The position numbers and the translations under genes were made by a program. This document shows, in pieces, positions 1 through 6,860 of a stretch of DNA of 7,940 bases. The DNA is from Urbifossiella sp043733485 (lineage in GTDB: Bacteria > Planctomycetota > Planctomycetia > Gemmatales > Gemmataceae): assembly GCA_043733485.1 (NCBI GenBank), contig JAYTGN010000015.1, positions 1 through 7,940 on the forward strand. The letters run 5' to 3'. The notes under the pieces were generated by a model. The model worked only from the letters and a program-made list of their open reading frames with translations. It was not told where the DNA came from and made no database searches. Each line of letters starts with the position of its first letter. The stretch's first letter is position 1.

Positions 1-748
1 ACTCACCGGCGATGGTGCGGCCGGGACGGCCGCGCTCCCAGGGCCAGAGCCGCGAACTCTGCGGATCTCGAACGAATGCCTACTTCGAGAGGCACACCCG
101 GTCCGGTCCACCGGGTTGCGTGAGTCCAAAAAGGAACGTACAGTCTTCCCGGTCACTTCTCGGCCAGAACTTCTCATTCGTTCCCGTTGGAACTCACCAC
201 GAGGCGGTGTCGCCATGAATCCCGTCGTTTCCCGTCTTTCGATCTGTGTCGTCGGGATCGCTTTCACCGTAAACGCAAGTGACTCATTGGCTTCGGCGAA
301 CGCTACCGGTATTGGTGGAGTTCGCGCTTCGGTCCAAGCCGAAGCTCGCGATGAGCTTGCGACGAAATCCGGAGGCGAACGCTCCCGCCTCCGCCGCTCC
401 AAAACGCAGCAAACGCTGGAAATGACGGCGAATTCGCGAGGGGCAGAAAAAAGAGAAGAGCTCGATTCGCGAAACTCCACGATCGCCAAGAGTCCGTGTG
501 CTGCAGCGCGGTCCGGGCGGCGTGGTGAGCCCCGCTGGATCGGCTGTGAGATGGCCGTGCGTTTCGCGCTCCCCTCCGCGGACTCCGGGTCGCGGCTAAT
601 CGGTCGGCTGATTGCACGGTTTCCGGAGCAATTGGATTGGCGACGCATGAGCGCGACCCGCGAGAAAAATCAAACGCGATGTGGCCACGCTGACCCAGGT
701 GATAAGATTGAGGAAGAGATGCACGCCGAGCAAAGGACTGCCAACCGC
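1..748. other. Gene-poor upstream region, no supported gene
   Basis: No protein in this stretch is recognisable in any frame. The frame of the following topoisomerase gene is stop-free from base 2, and could in principle start at TTG 116 or ATG 215, but the encoded residues are rich in Arg and Ser, match no family I know, and the codons lack the strong G/C third-position bias of the topoisomerase gene. The stretch beginning at ATG 215 happens to resemble a signal peptide. Three small perfect inverted repeats are visible: 17-22 with 28-33 (6 bp, loop 5), 96-102 with 110-116 (7 bp, loop 7), and 370-377 with 386-393 (8 bp, loop 8). None is followed by a T-run, so I do not call them terminators. 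It most likely holds intergenic sequence and the topoisomerase promoter, which I could not locate. Confidence 0.55.
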
Positions 749-2677
749 ATGAGTACGCCTCCCACCGCACGGTATCGCACCGAAGACATTCAGGTTCTCG
801 AAGGCCTGGAGCCGGTTCGCAAGCGGCCCGCCATGTACATCGGTGGCGTCGATGCCAAGGGGCTCCACCACCTCGCCTGGGAAATTCTCGACAACGCCGT
901 CGACGAATACATCAACGGCTTCGCCGATTACATCACCGTCGTGCTGCACAAGGCCGGCGATGCGATCACCATCGGCGACAACGGTCGCGGCATCCCCATC
1001 GAGGTGCACCCGAAGCACAAGAAGACCGGCCTCGAACTCGTGCTGACCGTGTTGCACGCCGGCGGTAAGTTCGGCGAAACCGACAGCGGCTACCTCCACT
1101 CCGGCGGCCTCCACGGCGTCGGGGCTTCCGTCGTCAACGCACTTTCGAAAAAGCTCGTGGCCACGGTCAAGCGCGATGGCTTCGAGTATCGCCAGGAGTA
1201 CTCGAAGGGCGTGCCGCTCGCGAAAATTCAGAAGGTCGGCCCGTTCCGCGGTCACGGCACCAGCATCGAGTTCCAGCCCGACGATTCCATCTTCAAGACC
1301 ACCCGCTTCGATGGCGACACCATCAAGGCCCGGCTCGAAGACATGTCGTACATCCACAGCGGGCTGTCGATCTCGTTCAAGGACGAACACGGCGGGCACA
1401 GCTATGAATTCGCCAACCCCGGCGGTCTGCCTGCATTCCTCCAAAAGCTCGTCGTCGATGGTCAGAAGCCGGCCGTGACCGAGGTCGCGTTCTCGGCCAT
1501 TCGCGATGGCGGGAGCAAACTCGAGGTCGCGCTGCAGTGGTCTGAATCGACGGAGGAAACCTACCGCTCGTACGTGAACGGCATCCGCACCCCTAACGGC
1601 GGCACCCACGAGAACGGCTTGAAAAGTGCCTTGCGCAAGGCCGTCAGCAACTATATCGAAACTCACGACATCAAGATCAAGGGGCTCAAGATCACGTCGG
1701 ACGACATCCGCGAGGGCGTGGTCTGCGTGCTCTCGGTGTTCGTGCGCGAGCCGCAGTTTGAAGGGCAGACCAAGCAGAAGCTGAACAACCCCGAGATGGA
1801 TGCCGTGGTCGATGGCTTCGTGCGTCCGGCCCTCGAAACCTGGCTCAACAATAACAAGACGGCAGCGGACGCGATTATCGGCCGCATTCAACTGGCAGCG
1901 AAAGCGCGGGAAGCATCGCGGGCCGCGGTGAACGAAGTGAAGCGGAGTTCGCCCGGCAGCCGCCGCACGAGCCTTCCCGGTAAACTTGCCGACTGCAAGT
2001 CCACCAATCGCGACAACACGGAACTGTTCATCGTCGAGGGCGATTCCGCTGGCGGCTCCGCGAAGCAAGGCCGCAACAATCACACGCAGGCCGTGCTCCC
2101 GCTTCGCGGCAAGATTCTCAATGGCGAAGATCTACCCACGGCAAAGGTCGTGGCGAACCAAGAGATCGGCGACCTCGTGAAGGCCATCGGCACCGGCGCC
2201 GGCGACAAGTTCTACTACGAAGGCCTCCGCTACGGCAAAATCATCCTGCTCATGGACGCCGACGCCGACGGCCACCACATCACCACGCTCATGTTGGATT
2301 TCTTCCTGCGGCACGCACCGGAACTGATCCGGAAGGGGCACCTTTACATCGCCCAACCGCCGCTCTATCGCATCGACGTGGGCAAGGAAACGCACTGGGT
2401 CCGCGACGACGAGCACAAGGAAGAAATCCTCGCCGGATTGCGAGCGAACGCGAAGGTGGAAATCACGCGGTTCAAGGGTCTCGGCGAAATGGATTTCAAG
2501 GTACTCGCGCAAACGACGCTCGACCCGAAGACGCGCACGCTGTTAAAAGTGGAGATCGACAACAACTTGGAAGCGCACACGGCGTTCCAGGAACTGCTCG
2601 GCAAGGACGCGGAGCCCCGCTACCGGTTCATCATGGAGAAAGCCGATCAAGCGATTGTCGAAGAACTCGATGTGTAA
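749..2677 (+). CDS. gyrB: Type IIA DNA topoisomerase subunit B (GyrB/ParE family)
   Basis: This is the ATPase and TOPRIM subunit of a type II topoisomerase, which pairs with a GyrA/ParC subunit to change DNA supercoiling or decatenate chromosomes. The 642-residue protein is colinear with short GyrB proteins of about 640 residues. It has the N-terminal GLEPVRKRPAMYIG motif, the GHKL ATPase residues E45, N49 and D77 (GDNGRGIP), the LHAGGKFG and SGGLHGVG loops (about 102-125), the GHGT motif (168-171), and K342 in the EGQTKQKL switch loop. The TOPRIM part has E430 in EGDSAGGSAKQGR and the metal-binding triad D503/D505/D507, followed by HLYIAQPPLYRI and KGLGEM. The ATG at 749 puts the conserved start where relatives have it, with AAAGGA at 732-737 eleven bases upstream. 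The in-frame ATG at 719, preceded by GAGG at 710-713, is an alternative that adds ten residues. No A subunit is in the window, so gyrase versus topoisomerase IV cannot be settled; the symbol reflects the closer GyrB-like motifs. Confidence 0.93.
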   Translation: MSTPPTARYRTEDIQVLEGLEPVRKRPAMYIGGVDAKGLHHLAWEILDNAVDEYINGFADYITVVLHKAGDAITIGDNGRGIPIEVHPKHKKTGLELVLTVLHAGGKFGETDSGYLHSGGLHGVGASVVNALSKKLVATVKRDGFEYRQEYSKGVPLAKIQKVGPFRGHGTSIEFQPDDSIFKTTRFDGDTIKARLEDMSYIHSGLSISFKDEHGGHSYEFANPGGLPAFLQKLVVDGQKPAVTEVAFSAIRDGGSKLEVALQWSESTEETYRSYVNGIRTPNGGTHENGLKSALRKAVSNYIETHDIKIKGLKITSDDIREGVVCVLSVFVREPQFEGQTKQKLNNPEMDAVVDGFVRPALETWLNNNKTAADAIIGRIQLAAKAREASRAAVNEVKRSSPGSRRTSLPGKLADCKSTNRDNTELFIVEGDSAGGSAKQGRNNHTQAVLPLRGKILNGEDLPTAKVVANQEIGDLVKAIGTGAGDKFYYEGLRYGKIILLMDADADGHHITTLMLDFFLRHAPELIRKGHLYIAQPPLYRIDVGKETHWVRDDEHKEEILAGLRANAKVEITRFKGLGEMDFKVLAQTTLDPKTRTLLKVEIDNNLEAHTAFQELLGKDAEPRYRFIMEKADQAIVEELDV

Positions 2678-2763
2678 TGCGATGATGTTGTCGAATGTGA
2701 CAAAAGAAAGCTAAAGCACAAAATGGCGTCTGGGCCTTGTCATCGTGGGCCGAGCGTCTTATT

Positions 2764-2805
2764 TTGCCTTCGCCCTTCGCCCTTCGCCCTTCGCAATTCG
2801 CCCGA
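2764..2805 (+). repeat. Heptamer tandem repeat (CGCCCTT)n
   Basis: Three perfect tandem copies of CGCCCTT occupy 2771-2791. They are flanked in register by degenerate heptamers: TTGCCTT at 2764-2770, CGCAATT at 2792-2798 and CGCCCGA at 2799-2805. The tract ends about 12 bases before the start codon at 2817 and runs into its ribosome binding site, so it is probably in the 5' untranslated leader. The upstream in-frame extension of that gene would translate it as a low-complexity Phe/Ala/Arg/Pro peptide, which argues against a start farther upstream. Confidence 0.8.
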
Positions 2806-2808
2806 GGG
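2804..2808 (+). promoter_or_regulatory. Ribosome binding site deciding the 2817 start
   Basis: GAGGG lies eight bases before ATG 2817, a good Shine-Dalgarno distance. It favours this start, which is followed at once by a signal peptide, over the in-frame upstream start at 2745, whose translation would pass through the heptamer repeat. Confidence 0.6.
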
Positions 2809-2816
2809 TATCCAGC

Positions 2817-3413
2817 ATGATTGTCAAATCGTGGGCGGCGGCCGTCATCGTCTTGGCCCTCTGCTCCGGCGGCAGGGCGTCCGGACAGACGATCAGTTTC
2901 TTAGACGGCTTTCCAAAGGCGACCAACCCGCAGGGCCGGCAGGACGGCAAAATCTCCTTCGCCGGCACGACCCAGTTCGCGATCGGGCTCTCGCCGACCG
3001 TGACGGTATCTGTGATGCCGAAGACCGGAGGGCTCATCCAGCAGTACACCCTCCAGCTCACACCCGTCATGCCGTCGCCGCCGGGCACGATGACCTTCAA
3101 CTTCGGCACGGCGGCCGCCCCGCTCTCGACCGACCAACTCCCGAACAACACGTACTCCGTCTGGGCCGTTTTGGGCCTTCGTAACGGGACAGCCGACTTC
3201 TCTGTCTCGGCGGGCTGGGCCTCGGTGGCCATTACCCAGGGTGCAGGGCAGACGGGCGAGGCCGGGAGCTTAACGGCCACCGGAGGGCAGAACGTGGCCA
3301 ACCAGATCGTCGGCACCTCAGCAACGGGACGACCAAGGTATACGTCTCGACGGGCTGGGTCTCGGTGTTCATTACCCAAGGTGCAGGGCAGGCGGGCGAG
3401 GGCGGGAGTGTAA
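2817..3413 (+). CDS. Small secreted protein of unknown function with frameshifted C-terminal repeat
   Basis: I do not recognise a named family. The 198-residue product begins with a typical signal peptide: K4, a hydrophobic core at about residues 6-16, and a plausible cleavage after A21-S22-G23. The mature part is rich in Thr, Ser, Val and Gly, with alternating polar and hydrophobic residues, suggesting a beta-sandwich exported or surface domain (inference). Residues about 120-155 form a module that reads LRNGT, then GWASVAITQGAGQTG, then SLTA. The same module recurs 140 bases downstream, but one base short of 47 codons. The second copy is therefore out of frame, and the last 32 or so residues, rich in Arg and Ser, look like out-of-frame translation up to the TAA at 3411-3413. 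Restoring one base would give LSNGT and GWVSVFITQGAGQAG, but the frame would then run on into the downstream gene with no stop. It is either a recently frameshifted gene or a sequence error. The same-strand DUF1559 gene starts 113 bases downstream. Confidence 0.65.
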   Translation: MIVKSWAAAVIVLALCSGGRASGQTISFLDGFPKATNPQGRQDGKISFAGTTQFAIGLSPTVTVSVMPKTGGLIQQYTLQLTPVMPSPPGTMTFNFGTAAAPLSTDQLPNNTYSVWAVLGLRNGTADFSVSAGWASVAITQGAGQTGEAGSLTATGGQNVANQIVGTSATGRPRYTSRRAGSRCSLPKVQGRRARAGV

Positions 3414-3420
3414 CGGCCCT
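3181..3420 (+). repeat. Imperfect tandem duplication, 140-bp period
   Basis: Bases 3181-3280 and 3321-3420 align without gaps at an offset of exactly 140, with about 80 of 100 positions identical by my count. The best-conserved part is 3211-3260 against 3351-3400, where only about five of 50 bases differ. The first copy is read in the frame of the secreted protein. The second gives the same peptide pattern (GW, SV, ITQGAGQ, TA) only in the frame shifted by one. A 141-bp period would be 47 codons, so one base appears to have been lost between the copies, near ggcacctcagc at 3312-3322. Confidence 0.85.
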
Positions 3421-3512
3421 CCCGTGTTCAAGGATTCGAGACGGTGTAGTCCGCGGACAAACGCGGTGGCCTCATCTACCGAATGCAGGAGGGGCTGTCG
3501 AATCCGTCAACC

Positions 3513-3518
3513 AAGGAG
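3513..3518 (+). promoter_or_regulatory. Ribosome binding site for the DUF1559 gene
   Basis: AAGGAG eight bases before ATG 3527 is the strongest Shine-Dalgarno site in the window. It fixes the DUF1559 start at 3527, although the frame is open farther upstream through the second copy of the duplicated module. Confidence 0.75.
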
Positions 3519-3526
3519 TGGTAACC

Positions 3527-4366
3527 ATGAGCCCCGTTCAGAATCGGACCGCCCGCCCCGCCGTCTCGCTGCTCGAACTGCTGGTCGTGATCGCCATCCT
3601 TGCAGTGATGCTCGGGCTGTTGCTTTCCGCGATCCAGAACACCCGCCGGGCGGCCCAGCGGGTCAAGAGCCTGAACAACCTCCGCCAGATCATCCTGGCC
3701 AGCCACAACTTCGCAGACACCAATGACGGCCGACTCCCGGCCATCATCCAGCCGGCCGGGAGCGGCTACACCAGCCTGTTCTACCTCATCCTGCCGCACG
3801 TCGAGCAGGAAAATCTCTACCGGGATGCCCTCCGGGGGGGGCAGTTGCACCGGATCCACCTGTTCGTGAACCCCGAGGATCCAACCATTTCACTGGAGAA
3901 CATCTCAATTTCGGCGTGCAGCTACGCGGCCAACGCCCAGCTATTCTTCGACGGGCCCAGGTTCACCTCGATCACCGACGGCACCTCCAACACCATCGCG
4001 TTCGCCGAGCACTACGCCCAGTGCCAAGGGGAGAACTTTAGCTGGACGATTGCCCACGATTTTATATCGGGCCATCGGGCGACCTTCGCGGAGACGGACA
4101 AAATGGGGTTCCCGGTGGCCCCGGACGTGTACCCGGTGACGAAGGGGAATCCGCCGGTCTCTTACGCCAGCGTGGGCGGATGGACATTCCAGGCTGGGCC
4201 GCCGGTTGACAAGTGCGCGGCGTGGGTCGCCCAGTCGTCGAACCCGGCCGGGATGGAGATCGCCCTGGCCGACGGAAGCGTCCGGCTGATCAACCCGGCC
4301 ATCGCCGAGACGGTGTACTGGGCATTGGTCACCCCGCGGGGCGGGGAGGTGATTCCGGACTACTGA
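3527..4366 (+). CDS. DUF1559 family pseudopilin-like protein (variant hallmarks)
   Basis: This 279-residue protein has the DUF1559 architecture common in planctomycetes: a type IV pilin-like N-terminal helix and a C-terminal DG motif. Such proteins are thought to be anchored or assembled as pseudopilins, and their role is unknown. The N-terminus reads RPAVSLLELLVVIAILA, with a hydrophobic helix at about residues 13-36 and the pilin glutamate at E17 (+5). The usual Gly-Phe at the prepilin peptidase site is replaced by A12-V13, so processing is uncertain. The usual NLKQI and HNYHD segments appear as NNLRQI and HNFAD (about 50-64), followed by PHVEQENLY and ITDGTSNTIAFAEH. Near the C-terminus the H-X9-DG signature is present as N-X9-DG (N239, D249, G250), so the histidine is missing. 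Codons 103-105 contain eight consecutive G (3834-3841), a possible slippage point, though the frame is correct as read. A start at 3527 is supported by the AAGGAG site. Confidence 0.88.
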   Translation: MSPVQNRTARPAVSLLELLVVIAILAVMLGLLLSAIQNTRRAAQRVKSLNNLRQIILASHNFADTNDGRLPAIIQPAGSGYTSLFYLILPHVEQENLYRDALRGGQLHRIHLFVNPEDPTISLENISISACSYAANAQLFFDGPRFTSITDGTSNTIAFAEHYAQCQGENFSWTIAHDFISGHRATFAETDKMGFPVAPDVYPVTKGNPPVSYASVGGWTFQAGPPVDKCAAWVAQSSNPAGMEIALADGSVRLINPAIAETVYWALVTPRGGEVIPDY

Positions 4367-4387
4367 CCCCCCGAATGGCCATGCAGA

Positions 4388-4429
4388 GGAAGTCCATTCG
4401 CCACTTCCCCGCGAGGCGAATTCCTTTTT
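4388..4429 (+). terminator. Candidate terminator with a competing hairpin
   Basis: A 7-bp perfect stem, ATTCGCC at 4396-4402 with GGCGAAT at 4415-4421 (loop 12), is followed by TCC and five T at 4425-4429. This fits a modest Rho-independent terminator for the DUF1559 gene, which ends 29 bases before the stem. A second stem, GGAAGT at 4388-4393 with ACTTCC at 4403-4408, uses bases inside the first stem's loop and encloses its left arm, so both cannot form as simple nested hairpins. The rest of the 4367-4500 spacer shows nothing else I can name. Confidence 0.4.
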
Positions 4430-4500
4430 CGCTTTGGCTTCGTGGCCGTATCATCATCCTCGCCCACCCATCACGTTTCCTTTCCCCGCGGAGCGACTTC

Positions 4501-5670
4501 ATGACTCTCCCACGCACCTGCGCCGCGCTCGTGGCGGCCGCCCTCGCTGTGACGGCCGCCGCCAACCCCACGCCGGTTGTCGCCGAACGATCCGGACCCG
4601 ACTCGTACTGGGTCTACTACGGCTGCTACACCGGCGACAAGGGCGGCAGCAAAGGCATCACCCGCTCGAAGTTCGACGTGAATACCGGCAAGCTGAGCGA
4701 GCCGGAACTCGCGGCGGACATGAAGAGCCCCTCGTTCGTCGCGATCCATCCGAACGGCAAGTTCCTCTACGCCGTGGGCGAAGGCGGCGGCAAGGACGGC
4801 GGACCGGTCGTCGCCTTCGCCCTCGACGCGAAGACCGGCGAACTCAAGAAGTTGAACGAAGGTTTGTCGGGCGGCAGCGGCCCGTGCCACGTTTCCGTCC
4901 ATCCGAAGGGCACGCACGCCATCGTCGCCAACTACGGTGGCGGGAGCTGCGCGATCTTCAAGCTCGGCGACGACGGCAAAATCGGCGACCGCACCAGCTT
5001 CGTCCAGCACGCCGGAAGCAGCGCGAACCCCGGTCGTCAGAAGGAACCGCACGCGCACTGCGGGTTCTTCACCCCGAGCGGCGACCACGCCGTCGTCGTC
5101 GATCTCGGCCTCGACCGCGTGAAGATCTTCAAGTTCGACTCGGCCACCGGCAAAGTGGACGACGAAGCGGCCACCGACGTGGCCACGCCGCTCGGAGCCG
5201 GCCCGCGGCACATCGCCATCGCACCCGCCGGCGACTACGCCTACGTTTGCGGCGAACTCGATTCCACCGTCAACGTCGTGCTCTTCGACTGGAAGGCCGG
5301 CAAGCCCGGCGTCATTCAATCGCTCTCCACGCTGCCCAAGCCGACGCCCGGCAACTCCACCGCCGAGTGCATCCTCTCGCCGGACGGCCACTTCGTTTAC
5401 GTCTCGAACCGTGGGCACAACAGCGTCGCCGTCTTCAAAGTGGGGGCGGACCACAAGCTCACCGCCGCCGGGCACATCACGGGGGACATCAAGATTCCCC
5501 GCAACTTCAACATCGACCCGAGCGGCAAGTGGATGCTCATTGCCAGCCAGGACGGCCACAAGATCGGCGTGTTCGAACGTGATATGAAGTCGGGCGGCGC
5601 GAAGGAAACGGACGTGTCGGTGAAGGTGGGTTCGCCGGTGTGCATTAAGTTCGTGGCGGTCGCGAAGTGA
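4501..5670 (+). CDS. Exported lactonase-family beta-propeller protein (6-phosphogluconolactonase-like)
   Basis: The 389-residue product belongs to the lactonase beta-propeller family (Pfam Lactonase; YbhE/Pgl-type). Members include the 6-phosphogluconolactonase of some bacteria, which hydrolyses 6-phosphogluconolactone, but many have unknown substrates. Typical blade segments are YYGCYTG near the N-terminus, SFVAIHPNGKFLYAV, KEPHAHCGFFTPSG (K181-H184-H186), DLGLDRVKIFKFD, GPRHIAIAPAGDYAYV, AECILSPDGHFVYVSNRG and RNFNIDPSGKWMLIASQ. An Ala-rich signal peptide (residues 1 to about 21, or to 28) precedes the propeller. That is unusual for a cytoplasmic pentose-phosphate enzyme, so a periplasmic lactonase or sugar-acid role is more likely (inference). 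GGAG at 4490-4493 lies seven bases before ATG 4501 and supports this start; the frame is open farther upstream only because it overlaps the DUF1559 gene. No sugar-metabolism genes are nearby. A strong hairpin follows the stop codon. Confidence 0.9.
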   Translation: MTLPRTCAALVAAALAVTAAANPTPVVAERSGPDSYWVYYGCYTGDKGGSKGITRSKFDVNTGKLSEPELAADMKSPSFVAIHPNGKFLYAVGEGGGKDGGPVVAFALDAKTGELKKLNEGLSGGSGPCHVSVHPKGTHAIVANYGGGSCAIFKLGDDGKIGDRTSFVQHAGSSANPGRQKEPHAHCGFFTPSGDHAVVVDLGLDRVKIFKFDSATGKVDDEAATDVATPLGAGPRHIAIAPAGDYAYVCGELDSTVNVVLFDWKAGKPGVIQSLSTLPKPTPGNSTAECILSPDGHFVYVSNRGHNSVAVFKVGADHKLTAAGHITGDIKIPRNFNIDPSGKWMLIASQDGHKIGVFERDMKSGGAKETDVSVKVGSPVCIKFVAVAK

Positions 5671-5678
5671 TCTCATAC

Positions 5679-5714
5679 AAACACAAGGACAGTTGTTATT
5701 CTGTCCTTGTGTTT
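5679..5714 (+). terminator. Perfect 14-bp hairpin with T-run between lactonase and pit
   Basis: Bases 5679-5692 pair perfectly with 5701-5714 around the 8-base loop TTGTTATT, and the right arm ends in four T (5712-5715). It starts nine bases after the lactonase stop codon, so a Rho-independent terminator is the natural reading. The A-rich left arm would give a U-rich end on the other strand too, so it could act in both directions. Its right arm ends only 23 bases before the pit start codon, so it may also lie in the pit leader. Confidence 0.8.
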
Positions 5715-5737
5715 TCGAGACCTTCCAACGGCCTCTC

Positions 5738-6859
5738 ATGACCGCTACAGCCATCGTTCTCCTCCTTGCGGTTCTGATTCTCGCTTACGCGAACGGCGCC
5801 AACGACAACTACAAGGGCGTCGCCACGCTGTTCGGTAGTGGAACGACGGGCTATCGCACCGCGCTGATCTGGGCCACGATCACCACGATGGCCGGCTCGT
5901 TGCTCGCACTGATCCTTGCCGGAGAACTCGTCAAGACGTTCTCCGGGAAGGGTCTCGTTCCGAACGAACTCATCGGCCAGCCTCGATTCCTGCTCGCGGT
6001 GAGCCTCGGCGGCGCGATCACCGTGCTGATCGCGACCTGCGTCGGCATGCCGGTCTCGACAACCCATGCTCTCACAGGCGGCCTCGTCGGCGCGGGACTC
6101 GTCGCGTCGAACGGCAATATCCGCCTCGCCGGACTCGGCGAACAGTTCCTCCTGCCGTTGATCGCGGCCCCGGCGATCGCGATCCTCCTCACGATGCTGC
6201 TTTACCCCTTCGCGCATGCAATCCGGAAGCGGACCAGCCTTACCGAGGAAACGTGCATTTGCGTCGGCGGTGTCTCCGAATCCGCCAGTTTGAATCCGGA
6301 TGGCTCCCTGACTCTGATCCGCACGGGAGCCCTCATTCAGATCGCAACGGCGTCGCATTGCCGCACGGCCTACGCGGGCCGCGTTTTTGGGATCGAAGCC
6401 GGACGGATTCTGGACGCGTTGCACTTCCTGAGTGCCGGGGCCGTCGGCTTCGCGCGCGGACTGAACGATGCGCCGAAGATGGTGGCCCTGCTCATCGCGG
6501 CCGAGGCATTGGAACCCTCGTTGGGACTGGCTTTGATTGCGATCGCCATGGCTGCGGGCGGGTGGCTGAGTGCCCGCCGCGTCGCCGAAACCATGAGCCG
6601 GAAGATCGCCCGCCTGAACCCCGGCCAGGGCCTCATCGCGAATCTCATCACTGCGACGATGGTGATACTGGCGAGTTGGCTCGGCCGCCCCGTATCCACA
6701 ACCCACGTCTCGGTCGGGTCGCTCTTCGGAATCGGAATTGTGAACGGGACGGCGAGACGAAAAATGATCCTCTCGATTCTGCTCGCGTGGGTCACGACGC
6801 TGCCGACCGGTGCCGCCGTCGCCGCACTGTGCTATCTGGTGCTGTCGGTCGTGATTTGA
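5738..6859 (+). CDS. pit: PiT family inorganic phosphate transporter
   Basis: This is an integral membrane permease of the PiT family, which imports inorganic phosphate, or metal-phosphate, driven by a cation gradient. The 373-residue protein shows the family's internal duplication. The first half has YANGANDNYKG (G20-A21-N22-D23) and MPVSTTHALTGG (104-115); the second has GFARGLNDAPKM (237-248) and RPVSTTHVSVGS (317-328). Both halves are dominated by hydrophobic stretches, about ten membrane segments in all by eye. A polar loop with the segment EETCICVGG separates them. The length is within the range for compact bacterial PiT proteins and shorter than the roughly 500-residue E. coli PitA. 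ATG 5738 is chosen because the only upstream in-frame start, TTG 5693, sits in the loop of the hairpin. No clear Shine-Dalgarno site precedes 5738. No phoU-like gene is adjacent. The stop codon lies one base from the stop of the opposing DUF58 gene. Confidence 0.92.
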   Translation: MTATAIVLLLAVLILAYANGANDNYKGVATLFGSGTTGYRTALIWATITTMAGSLLALILAGELVKTFSGKGLVPNELIGQPRFLLAVSLGGAITVLIATCVGMPVSTTHALTGGLVGAGLVASNGNIRLAGLGEQFLLPLIAAPAIAILLTMLLYPFAHAIRKRTSLTEETCICVGGVSESASLNPDGSLTLIRTGALIQIATASHCRTAYAGRVFGIEAGRILDALHFLSAGAVGFARGLNDAPKMVALLIAAEALEPSLGLALIAIAMAAGGWLSARRVAETMSRKIARLNPGQGLIANLITATMVILASWLGRPVSTTHVSVGSLFGIGIVNGTARRKMILSILLAWVTTLPTGAAVAALCYLVLSVVI

Positions 6860-6860
6860 T

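Noticed and set aside
12..218. A 68-residue plus-strand open frame near the left edge
   Set aside because: No domain, no clear ribosome binding site and an Arg/Ser/Pro-rich composition; it could be the tail of a gene from outside the window, but nothing supports this.
596..2083. A 495-residue minus-strand open frame opposite the topoisomerase gene
   Set aside because: It lies entirely opposite strongly conserved GyrB/ParE coding sequence or its leader, is rich in Val, Asp, Arg and Ala as expected of an antisense reading of GC-biased codons, and shows no recognisable domain.
2688..2703. TTGTC-GAATGT-GACAA inverted repeat just after the topoisomerase stop codon
   Set aside because: The stem has only five weak base pairs and is followed by A-rich, not T-rich, sequence on the plus strand, so it is not a credible terminator.
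2759..3379. A 206-residue minus-strand open frame opposite the secreted-protein gene
   Set aside because: The plus strand has a signal peptide, a well-spaced ribosome binding site and in-frame repeat structure; the minus reading has none of these.
3449..3466. GTCCGCGGAC palindrome and overlapping CCGCG/CGCGG stem upstream of DUF1559
   Set aside because: Short GC-only palindromes are expected by chance at this base composition, there is no T-run, and no known operator matches.
5693..5737. TTG start at 5693 extending the phosphate transporter by 15 residues
   Set aside because: It falls in the loop of the perfect terminator hairpin, and the added residues do not resemble a PiT N-terminus.
4471..5754. 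A 427-residue minus-strand open frame opposite the lactonase gene
   Set aside because: It is an antisense shadow of a well-conserved propeller gene and reads through the terminator hairpin; no motifs or ribosome binding site are seen.
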